Source: Candidatus Solibacter sp. (GTDB lineage: Bacteria > Acidobacteriota > Terriglobia > Bryobacterales > Bryobacteraceae). Taken from it: DNA of 6,514 nt. The position numbers and the translations under genes were made by a program. Below are positions 1 through 4,842 of this stretch, one piece after another. The first letter of the stretch is position 1. The number at the start of each line of letters is the position of its first letter. The notes under the pieces were generated by a model. The model had not been told where the DNA came from. It searched no databases and saw only the letters and a program-made list of their open reading frames with translations. The stretch is from positions 1 to 6,514 of the forward strand of contig JADGNT010000296.1 of the NCBI GenBank assembly GCA_017883345.1, in the 5' to 3' direction.

Positions 1-315
1 GCCGCCCATTTCGTTGAGGCGCGTGGAAAGGCCCAGCACCGGGGTGGCGATTTTTTCGGTCTGGTCGCGCAGGTTCTTCTCGATGTTGCTCGAGATGACA
101 GCCACGCCGGTATTGGCGCGGTTGGCGGCCTCAATGGACTGGCGCGCGAGCTCCGTAACGGCAGCGAACTTCTCGTCCTGAGACCGCTGCAGATCTTTGA
201 TCTGCTGCTGCAACAGGGCTACATCCCGCTGTAATTCCTGGATTTCCTTGCTGGCGCCGGGCGCGAGCGCGGGGACCGCAAGTAAGAGACACACCAAAAG
301 GCTTCGGGACTTCAT
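1..315 (-). CDS. cpoB: CpoB/YbgF-like periplasmic coiled-coil protein, N-terminal part (cut by window edge)
   Basis: The frame opens with ATG at 315-313 and stays open for 105 codons to the window edge, so only the N-terminus is visible. AGGAGA lies about 5 nt before the ATG, which supports this start. Residues 1-18 (MKSRSLLVCLLLAVPALA) look like a Sec signal peptide: basic start, leucine-rich core, Ala-Leu-Ala cleavage site. Residues 22-50 (KEIQELQRDVALLQQQIKD and on) show heptad spacing of hydrophobics typical of a coiled coil, followed by a further charged helical stretch. In tol-pal operons the gene after pal is cpoB (ybgF), a periplasmic protein with an N-terminal trimerising coiled coil and C-terminal TPR repeats. 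It binds TolA and coordinates outer-membrane constriction with peptidoglycan synthesis. Signal peptide, coiled coil and position all fit; the TPR part is outside the window, so the name is inferred. It lies 72 nt after pal, beyond a stem-loop, so its expression may differ from the upstream genes. Confidence 0.72.
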   Translation of the reverse strand, partial: MKSRSLLVCLLLAVPALAPGASKEIQELQRDVALLQQQIKDLQRSQDEKFAAVTELARQSIEAANRANTGVAVISSNIEKNLRDQTEKIATPVLGLSTRLNEMGG

Positions 316-334
316 GCAACTCTCCTGACCACCA

Positions 335-360
335 ACGGGGCAGCGGTGGGGCTGCCCCGT
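335..360. terminator. 10-bp perfect stem-loop between pal and cpoB
   Basis: ACGGGGCAGC (335-344) and GCTGCCCCGT (351-360) are exact reverse complements enclosing a 6-nt loop, a very stable GC-rich hairpin in the 72-nt gap between pal and the cpoB-like gene. On the plus strand it is followed by a short T run (360-363), so it resembles an intrinsic terminator facing against the operon. In the operon's own direction the stem is followed by TTGGTGG, not a U tract. Within the tol-pal message it is therefore more likely a 3'-end stabiliser, a pause or processing site, or a partial terminator that lowers cpoB expression. The structure is seen directly; its role is inference. Confidence 0.55.
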
Positions 361-387
361 TTTGCGGCGATGGACTCTATCTTTATC

Positions 388-1176
388 CTACTGCCCGGCG
401 GCGAAGTGGACGCGCCGGTTTTTCTGCCAGCAGGATTCGTTCTGCTCGGTACACTGCGGACGTTCCTTGCCGTAGCTGATGGTCTTCAGCCGGTCGGCGG
501 AAACGCCGAGTCCCTGGAGGAACTCCTTGGCGGCGCTGGCGCGGCGGTCGCCCAGTCCGAGGTTGTACTCGGCGGAGCCGCGTTCGTCGCAATGGCCCTC
601 GACGACGATGGACGCATTGGGGAAATCGGCCAGGATGCTCTTCAGCGCCGCGGCATCCTTGGAAAGAACGTCGCGAGCGTCACTGCGAATGTCGGTCTTA
701 TCGTAGTCGAAGTAAGCGTCCTGGACGTTCGACGCGATAGCCTGGTCAATGGTCACCGTAGGCTTAGTCTCCTCAATCGGCGGGGGCGGCGGGGGAGCGG
801 ACACGTTGACCGTGGCCGAGCCCGTGATGGACCCACCCGGACCGGTGGCGGTCAGGGTATAGGTGGTGGAATCGCTCGGGTTGACGCGATTGCTGCCGGT
901 GCTCTGCACGGTCCCGATGCCCTGGTTAATGGATACGCTGGTGACGCTGCCGGTGACTTCCCAACGCAAGGTGGAAGTTTGGCCGCGCTGAATCGAGGTG
1001 GGCTCCGCCGTGAACTGCGCCACGGTGGGAGCGGCCGGCTTGGGAGCTTCTGGCACGACCACCGGCGGCGGAGGAGGAGGAGGGGCCGGAGCCGGCACCT
1101 TCTTCTTACATCCTGCCGCGAACATCGCCAGCGCGAGCGCCAGACAGATGAGAGAGAACTTCCGTTTGCTGAACAT
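388..1176 (-). CDS. pal: Pal, peptidoglycan-associated outer-membrane lipoprotein with inserted Ig-like domain
   Basis: Pal anchors the outer membrane to peptidoglycan and is the outer-membrane end of the Tol-Pal system. Two ATGs compete. The one at 1182 is only 2 nt from AGGAGG (1190-1185), while the one at 1176 is 8 nt away, so I chose 1176 (262 aa). A lipoprotein signal ends in FAAGC with the lipidated Cys at residue 23; the following Lys, not Asp, fits outer-membrane sorting. Next come a proline run (about 29-38), an Ig-like beta-sandwich-type segment (about 54-126, ending in TYTLTATGPGGSITGSATV), a second proline run, and a C-terminal OmpA/Pal domain (about 154-258). That domain holds GHCDERGSAEYN and NRRVHF. 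Asp197 and Arg212 are spaced as the diaminopimelate-binding pair of the OmpA family. At 262 aa it is well above the roughly 170 aa of enterobacterial Pal, the difference being the Ig-like insert and linkers. Two extra cysteines in CTEQNESC could form a disulphide. It starts 21 nt after tolB. Confidence 0.95.
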   Translation of the reverse strand: MFSKRKFSLICLALALAMFAAGCKKKVPAPAPPPPPPPVVVPEAPKPAAPTVAQFTAEPTSIQRGQTSTLRWEVTGSVTSVSINQGIGTVQSTGSNRVNPSDSTTYTLTATGPGGSITGSATVNVSAPPPPPPIEETKPTVTIDQAIASNVQDAYFDYDKTDIRSDARDVLSKDAAALKSILADFPNASIVVEGHCDERGSAEYNLGLGDRRASAAKEFLQGLGVSADRLKTISYGKERPQCTEQNESCWQKNRRVHFAAGQ

Positions 1177-1184
1177 GAACATCG

Positions 1185-1190
1185 CCTCCT
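1185..1190 (-). promoter_or_regulatory. Strong Shine-Dalgarno deciding the pal start
   Basis: The minus strand reads AGGAGG at 1190-1185, a perfect anti-16S match, inside the 21-nt tolB-pal gap. Spacing is 8 nt to the ATG at 1176 and only 2 nt to the ATG at 1182, so the downstream ATG is the likely initiator. The shorter signal sequence still has a basic start (SKRK) and a full hydrophobic core. Confidence 0.8.
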
Positions 1191-1197
1191 AAACTCG

Positions 1198-2601
1198 CTA
1201 CCTTCCCCACACGGGTCTTTCATTCTGCCCCAGTGAGGTCAACGGTTGCAACTGGGTTCCATCGGCCAGCATGGTGTAAATCTGGCTGGATCTGCCGCGC
1301 GTTTTGGCGAAGGCGATGTGGACGCCATCGGGCGCCCAGCTCGGATTCTCGTTCTTGCCATCGCCATGCGTCAACTGCACGTACTCCTTGGTTGCAACAT
1401 TCATGGTGAATATGTTGAAGGCGCCGGTGGCGTATCCCTGGGTCCAGGCAAAAGCGATGCGCTGGCCGTCGGGATGCCACGACGCATTGGACGCCTCGCC
1501 GATGCCCGGTGTCAATCTCTCTAAGTCGGCTCCATCCATACTCATCCGGTAAACCTGTTGCGGACCGGAGCGACCCGAAGAAAACACGATATCGGTCCCC
1601 GTCTTCGGATTTACTTTTGGCTCGACTTCGATGGTGCTGGACGAAGAGATCGGCCGAAACCCCGTTCCGTCTAAATTCGCGGCGAAAATCCGGCAACACC
1701 TTCCCGTACCCGCGGAAGATGCATAGACAATCTGCTTCCCGTCGGGCGTAAACGAGCCGGCCTGATTCACAGACGCGGCCTGATTGTAATAGCGCAAATC
1801 CCTGACCGGATCCACCGAAAAGACAAATATAGCAGGTTGCCCCTTCACCCAGCTAGTGAACGCTACTTTCGATCCGTCCGGGGAGGGCGTCGGGTAGGTG
1901 GAGATGCTGTTGAACCGGGTGATCTGGCGCTGATTTTTGCCGTCGGGGTCCATCATCCAGATTTCCTTGTGGCCGGTACGGTCGCTGGTGAAATAAATAT
2001 GCGTGCCGAAGAGGGATTGGCCGCCGAACAAAGTAATGATGTCGGCGGCGAATTCGTGCGCGATCTTGCGGGCGCCGGCCTCGTCCACCGTCGCCAGATA
2101 GCGCTTGCCGATGAGTTGCGCGTTGGCGGGGGTATCCTTGCTCAGATCGTAGAGCCAGCCCTGGAGCACCAGCACCCCGTTCTGTGGGGCGGTGTAGCCG
2201 AATGCCAGGAAGTTGGCCTGCGCTGGCGGGCTGGACCAATCCTGCATCCAGCGGCCCCCGCCGGTGGGTGGGACGACGGGCTGCGGCTGCTGCTTTTTGC
2301 GTCCGCCGGTGGGCGGCGCGGCGGGTGGTGGCGTGGGCTGCTGGAAATCGGCGGGCTGCTGAGGGACGAAGGTGGGGAGCGACGTCTTGGCGACGATCTT
2401 GAAACGGCCGCAGGCTTTGACGTCGGCGGAAAGAGTTTCATTGAAGGCAGCCATGAACTTCTGGGCGTCACCGGCTCCATGGAAATCGGGTATCGCGATG
2501 GCCGGGATGCCGCCTTTGGTGACGATGATCCTGGCGTCCTGCGCCATGAGGACGAACAGCGCTCCCGCCGACGCGACGGCGAACCAGATGGGCTTTTTCA
2601 T
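1198..2601 (-). CDS. tolB: TolB, periplasmic beta-propeller protein of the Tol-Pal system
   Basis: TolB is a soluble periplasmic protein that binds Pal through its beta-propeller and the TolA-type transducer through its N-terminus, switching Pal between free and peptidoglycan-bound states. The ATG at 2601 has AGGAG 7 nt upstream, overlapping the stop codon of the preceding gene (TAGGAG). Residues 1-20 (MKKPIWFAVASAGALFVLMA) form a signal peptide, leaving a mature start near QDARIIV. The N-terminal domain spans about 24-195. The propeller spans about 198-467, with recurring PD40-type signatures: PSPDGSKVAF at 239, FTPDGKQIVY at 284, HPDGQRIAF at 376 and APDGVHIAF at 423. At 467 aa it is longer than E. 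coli TolB (about 430). The excess is a proline/glutamine-rich, low-complexity insert at about 80-114 (QQP, TPPPAAPP, KKQQPQP) within the N-terminal domain. A Cys-Cys pair at 302-303 is unusual for a periplasmic propeller. Confidence 0.95.
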   Translation of the reverse strand: MKKPIWFAVASAGALFVLMAQDARIIVTKGGIPAIAIPDFHGAGDAQKFMAAFNETLSADVKACGRFKIVAKTSLPTFVPQQPADFQQPTPPPAAPPTGGRKKQQPQPVVPPTGGGRWMQDWSSPPAQANFLAFGYTAPQNGVLVLQGWLYDLSKDTPANAQLIGKRYLATVDEAGARKIAHEFAADIITLFGGQSLFGTHIYFTSDRTGHKEIWMMDPDGKNQRQITRFNSISTYPTPSPDGSKVAFTSWVKGQPAIFVFSVDPVRDLRYYNQAASVNQAGSFTPDGKQIVYASSAGTGRCCRIFAANLDGTGFRPISSSSTIEVEPKVNPKTGTDIVFSSGRSGPQQVYRMSMDGADLERLTPGIGEASNASWHPDGQRIAFAWTQGYATGAFNIFTMNVATKEYVQLTHGDGKNENPSWAPDGVHIAFAKTRGRSSQIYTMLADGTQLQPLTSLGQNERPVWGR

Positions 2602-2611
2602 GCTTGGGCTC

Positions 2612-3406
2612 CTACCGTTTTAACTCGAAGACAAACTCAATCTCCGCCTCATTCTTGGGGAACTGGGGCGGCAACTGGGGAAACGGCGCGGCATCCATAA
2701 TGGCGCGCTGCGCGGAGATATCCAGCGCGTTGATGCCGCTCGTCTGGGTGATGCGGATGCCAGTCGCGCTGCCGTTCCGGTGGAGCGTGAACCTCACGCT
2801 CACCTGCGGCGCCGTGCGCAGACGCGGATCGATCGTAGTGGTTTGCCAGTACTGCGCGACCCGGTTGCGCAGCAGATCGGCATAAGCGCCGAATTGATTG
2901 CCGAATGGGGAATTGGTCCCGACGCCCACGCCGCCGCCACCCGCCAACGCATAGTCCGGCGTAGCCACCCGCGTGCCGGCGGTGCTATAGAGCTGGTTGG
3001 GCAGATCCTTCTGTGAGGCGCGCCACTTGTCCGGCGGCGCAGCGGCTGGCGATGGCCGCGACACCTTGGCATTGCGGCTGGGGATGGGGATGGCTTTGGG
3101 ATCGGGCGCCGTTACTTTGGGCGCGGGCTTGGCTTTGGAGACCGGAACGGGTACGGCGGATTCCGTATCGGTGGCTACCGGATTCTTGGGGCCGGCATGC
3201 GAGGGCAGCGCGATACTCGCCACGGGGTTCACGGTAACCGCGCCAAAACGGCCGCCGTTGGGGTCGCCCATGGAGATGGTGTTGCGGCTCTGTACCCATC
3301 CCGCGCCGGCGACTGCGGCGACCAGCAATCCGTGAAACGCCAGGGAACCGAAGAAGGAAGAAGCGAGGCGTTCGGGTTGATCCAGGATATCGACGTGCGG
3401 CGACAT
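2612..3406 (-). CDS. tolA: TolA/TonB-family energy transducer of the Tol-Pal system
   Basis: This gene sits at the tolA position and most likely transmits proton-motive energy from TolQR to TolB-Pal. Its start overlaps the tolR stop as TAATG (1-nt overlap) and has only a weak AAGG upstream, so translation is probably coupled to tolR. Residues 1-17 are cytoplasmic. Residues 18-38 form one transmembrane helix containing Ser21 and His25, the S-x3-H pattern that TonB and TolA use to contact the motor. A Pro/Ala/Lys-rich extended segment follows (about 60-130), then a glycine-rich hinge (GGGGVGVG, near 157), and a C-terminal TonB/TolA-like domain from about 171, with DLLRNRVAQYW and, near the end, AEIEFVFELKR. 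At 264 aa it is much shorter than E. coli TolA (421 aa) and lacks the long alpha-helical domain II, so by sequence alone it looks more like TonB. Context assigns the Tol role; the exact family name is less certain. Confidence 0.85.
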   Translation of the reverse strand: MSPHVDILDQPERLASSFFGSLAFHGLLVAAVAGAGWVQSRNTISMGDPNGGRFGAVTVNPVASIALPSHAGPKNPVATDTESAVPVPVSKAKPAPKVTAPDPKAIPIPSRNAKVSRPSPAAAPPDKWRASQKDLPNQLYSTAGTRVATPDYALAGGGGVGVGTNSPFGNQFGAYADLLRNRVAQYWQTTTIDPRLRTAPQVSVRFTLHRNGSATGIRITQTSGINALDISAQRAIMDAAPFPQLPPQFPKNEAEIEFVFELKR

Positions 3407-3846
3407 TACTTACGGCCCTTGAAGGACGAATCCTCGGGTTGGGTCACCATGTTGACCTGGAAGCCGGCGGCGCCGAGTTCGGCGGTGACCTGCGCGATCG
3501 GGTCCCAGATGGTTTCCTTGTCGGCGCGCACGTAGACGCCCTTCGCTTTGCCGTACTTCTGCTTAATTACGGTGGCGAGATTATTGATATTGACGTCGTC
3601 GGTATTGAGCTTGATGACGCCATCCTTGGTGATGGTGACGACCGGCATCTCCTGGGCGCTTTCCTTGACGGTGCGCACCTTGGGGACGTCCACCTCGATG
3701 CCGAACTCCATGACGTGGGCGGTCAGCATAAAGATGATGAGCAGGACGAGGACCACGTCGACGAACGGGGTGACGTTGATCTCCGAGATGGCGGTGCGGC
3801 CGCGCCGGCCCGACCGGTATCCGCCGCCATTGGTGGAGAAGGCCAT
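3406..3846 (-). CDS. tolR: TolR, ExbD/TolR-family motor subunit
   Basis: TolR is an inner-membrane protein with one transmembrane helix and a periplasmic domain. With TolQ it forms the proton channel that powers the transducer. The 146-residue product (E. coli TolR is about 142) has a short Gly/Arg-rich cytoplasmic tail (1-19), then the family hallmark INVTPFVDVVLVLLIIFMLT (23-42). Asp30 matches the single channel aspartate essential for proton use (Asp23 in E. coli). The periplasmic part (about 50-138) has the usual pattern: VDVPKV, VVTITKDGVIKLN, VYVRADKETIWDPIAQV. The start is the ATG at 3846, 3 nt after the tolQ stop, with GGAG 8 nt upstream inside the tolQ end. The stop TAA overlaps the ATG of the next gene. 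ExbD is the main alternative; neighbouring tolB and pal settle it as TolR. Confidence 0.96.
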   Translation of the reverse strand: MAFSTNGGGYRSGRRGRTAISEINVTPFVDVVLVLLIIFMLTAHVMEFGIEVDVPKVRTVKESAQEMPVVTITKDGVIKLNTDDVNINNLATVIKQKYGKAKGVYVRADKETIWDPIAQVTAELGAAGFQVNMVTQPEDSSFKGRK

Positions 3847-3849
3847 CGG

Positions 3850-4566
3850 CTACTCTCCGCCAAAGCTGCGCTCGGCCAGGTTGAGGAATTCGAGCGAAAA
3901 ATCGTCCATGCGGGCGCCCAGTTCGCGAATCAGGTGGCCGAAGTAGTTATAGAAGATGGCGGCGGGGATGGCGGCGAACAAGCCGACCGCGGTGGCAATC
4001 AGGGCTTCGGAAATGCCGGGAGCGACGGCCTTGAGGCTGGTGGAGCCCATCTGGCCGAGGTCCTGGAAGGCGCGGATGATGCCCATCACGGTGCCCATTA
4101 ACCCGATAAATGGAGTGACGGAAGCGGTGGTGGCCAGCCAGTTCATGTTGCGTTCCAGCTTGGCGAGCTCCTCGCTGATGCCCAGTTGCAGGGTGCGTTC
4201 CAGCGCGGTGCGGTTGGTGACGCTGCCGCGGGCTTTGACCTGGCGCTCCAGTTCTTCGTAGCCGAAATCGAAGACGGCCACCAGGGGCGAGGGGCGGAAC
4301 TGCTCACTGACCACCATCACGGCTTCCATGCCGCTGGACTTGCGGAAGGCGCGCAGGAAGCGTGAATTCGCCTTGCCGGCGCCGCGCAGGGAGCCCAGTT
4401 TGGAGAAGATGATGGTCCAGGAATAGACGGAGAAACAGATCAGTATGGCGAGCACAGCCATACCGGCGGGGCCGTTATGCTGGACCATTTCCCAGAGATC
4501 TGTCTGCAGGAGGAAGGCAACGGGAGTCTCGAAGAGCAAATCGTCTCCTAATTTCAAATCTAGCAT
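3850..4566 (-). CDS. tolQ: TolQ, MotA/TolQ/ExbB-family proton channel subunit
   Basis: TolQ forms a multimeric inner-membrane ring around TolR helices and drives the Tol transducer with the proton gradient. From the ATG at 4566 the product is 238 aa, close to E. coli TolQ (230). Three transmembrane helices are visible: about 34-55 (MAVLAILICFSVYSW), 143-165 (TPFIGLMGTVMGII) and 184-208 (ALIATAVGLFAAIPAAIF). A large cytoplasmic loop lies between the first two. Thr159 and Thr192 occupy the positions of the two conserved channel threonines (Thr145 and Thr178 in E. coli). The frame stays open upstream to an ATG at 4668, but those 34 residues are translated from palindromic repeat DNA and have no family resemblance, so I exclude them. 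The ATG at 4566 has no clear Shine-Dalgarno. A TTG at 4539 has AGGAG 5 nt upstream and would give 229 aa beginning just before FETPVAFLLQTDLW, so it is a serious rival start. First gene of the visible operon; no ybgC precedes it. Confidence 0.95.
   Translation of the reverse strand: MLDLKLGDDLLFETPVAFLLQTDLWEMVQHNGPAGMAVLAILICFSVYSWTIIFSKLGSLRGAGKANSRFLRAFRKSSGMEAVMVVSEQFRPSPLVAVFDFGYEELERQVKARGSVTNRTALERTLQLGISEELAKLERNMNWLATTASVTPFIGLMGTVMGIIRAFQDLGQMGSTSLKAVAPGISEALIATAVGLFAAIPAAIFYNYFGHLIRELGARMDDFSLEFLNLAERSFGGE
4544..4549 (-). promoter_or_regulatory. Shine-Dalgarno-like AGGAGA inside the tolQ 5' end (alternative TTG start)
   Basis: The minus strand reads AGGAGA at 4549-4544. It lies inside the frame if tolQ starts at ATG 4566, but sits at proper distance (AGGAG plus 5 nt) from TTG at 4539-4537. 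It is the only good ribosome-binding site near the tolQ start, so initiation at the TTG is plausible. The codons between 4566 and 4540 (LDLKLGDD) carry no recognisable family motif. Confidence 0.45.
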
Positions 4567-4650
4567 AGAGACGCGTGCGCGTTTCAAAAAGTCGGTGGGG
4601 TTCGATACCACTGTAGCGTAGCCTTTCAGGCGGGGTGCCCTTTGGGCCGA

Positions 4651-4664
4651 CCCCATTCGTGGGG
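4651..4664. repeat. CCCCA-TTCG-TGGGG hairpin, copy 1
   Basis: A perfect 5-bp stem closes a TTCG tetraloop. The same hairpin occurs 135 bp downstream. On the plus strand a pyrimidine-rich stretch follows (TTCTTCCTTC), a weak terminator-like arrangement. On the minus strand it would lie in the tolQ leader, if transcription starts upstream of it. Confidence 0.7.
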
Positions 4665-4707
4665 GCATTCTTCCTTCGCGGGGTCGTCATGCCTCCGCCC
4701 CACTCGT

Positions 4708-4713
4708 TATAAT
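4708..4713 (+). promoter_or_regulatory. TATAAT box in the upstream duplicated unit
   Basis: A perfect sigma-70 type -10 hexamer, identical in sequence and context to the one before recN. No convincing -35 is seen about 17 bp upstream. The surrounding GTTATAAT also reads TATAAC on the minus strand (4711-4706), so this AT-rich island could serve transcription in either direction and is a candidate source for the tolQ message. The hexamer is seen directly; activity is inferred. Confidence 0.35.
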
Positions 4714-4722
4714 CGGCATGGA

Positions 4723-4767
4723 ATGCTGCTCGAACTCGTAGTGGAAAACCGGACCACTGTAGCGTAG
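4723..4767 (+). pseudogene. Duplicated recN 5' fragment: 14-codon mini-ORF MLLELVVENRTTVA
   Basis: This short frame begins with ATG at 4723, 9 nt after a TATAAT, and ends with TAG at 4765-4767. Its first nine residues, MLLELVVEN, equal those of RecN at 4843. The two nucleotide differences from recN in this stretch (4737 C for G, 4740 A for G) are both synonymous. After Asn9 the sequence runs straight into the next repeat unit (RTTVA, stop). The simplest reading is that the tandem duplication captured the beginning of recN and left a dead start. It has a promoter-like box at the same distance as the real gene, so it may be transcribed and translated as a tiny leader peptide. No function is claimed. 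Confidence 0.6.
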
Positions 4768-4785
4768 CCTTTCAGGCTGCCATGA

Positions 4786-4799
4786 CCCCATTCGTGGGG
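4786..4799. repeat. CCCCA-TTCG-TGGGG hairpin, copy 2, upstream of recN
   Basis: Exact copy of the hairpin at 4651-4664. It lies between the upstream TATAAT (4708) and the recN promoter box (4828) and is followed on the plus strand by CATTCTTCTTTC. A transcript starting at the upstream box would have to pass this structure and the 4764-4780 hairpin before reaching recN, so it could act as a weak attenuator. The structure is observed; the role is speculative. Confidence 0.6.
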
Positions 4800-4827
4800 G
4801 CATTCTTCTTTCGCGCGCCCCACTCGT

Positions 4828-4833
4828 TATAAT
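4828..4833 (+). promoter_or_regulatory. -10 promoter box of recN, placed for a leaderless message
   Basis: A perfect TATAAT lies 9 nt before the recN ATG. Transcription normally begins about 6-8 nt after this hexamer, near 4840, leaving a leader of only a few bases and no room for a Shine-Dalgarno. No good -35 is visible 16-18 bp upstream (CTTCTT at 4805 is weak), and no extended TGn motif precedes the box. A short inverted repeat (CGGCAT-GGA-ATGCTG, 4834-4848, one G-T pair) overlaps the start codon. Confidence 0.55.
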
Positions 4834-4842
4834 CGGCATGGA

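Larger units (their letters stand above)
4607..4752. repeat. Tandem duplication, upstream unit: palindromes, promoter box and recN 5' end
   Basis: First of two adjacent imperfect copies (146 bp). Three blocks match the downstream unit. A 25-bp block at 4607-4631 recurs exactly at 4753-4777. A 24-bp block at 4649-4672 recurs exactly at 4784-4807. A 54-bp block at 4696-4749 recurs at 4816-4869 with two mismatches. Offsets are 146, 135 and 120 bp, so the upstream copy carries about 26 extra bases in two places. Internal hairpins are GCCT-TTC-AGGC (4621-4631), GCCC-TTT-GGGC (4637-4647, only in this copy) and CCCCA-TTCG-TGGGG (4651-4664). The last part holds TATAAT and nine recN-like codons. The palindromes resemble dispersed REP-type intergenic elements; whether they recur elsewhere in the genome cannot be seen here. 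Confidence 0.9.

Noticed and set aside
346..1236. 296-codon plus-strand open frame opposite pal
   Set aside because: Pal on the minus strand has clear motifs, a lipobox and a ribosome-binding site. The opposite frame gives an Arg/Gly-rich product with no recognisable domain, typical of antisense frames in GC-rich DNA.
1690..1705. Possible frameshift in tolB near the unusual RCCRIF stretch
   Set aside because: The frame continues with normal propeller signatures on both sides (FTPDGKQIVY before, FAANLDG after), so no frameshift is needed; the Cys pair is just an unusual substitution.
3439..4101. 220-codon plus-strand open frame opposite tolR and tolQ
   Set aside because: It mirrors two strongly recognised membrane proteins, and its own translation is an Asp/Gly/His-rich sequence without family features.
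4559..4587. Sigma-70 promoter for tolQ (TTGAAA at 4587-4582)
   Set aside because: The -35-like hexamer is good, but no acceptable -10 lies 16-18 bp downstream, and such a start would fall inside or after the tolQ start codon.
4780..4842. LexA/SOS operator before recN
   Set aside because: recN is SOS-regulated in E. coli, but I found no CTG-N10-CAG or GAAC-N4-GTTC type palindrome here. The host's LexA motif is unknown to me, so absence is not proven.
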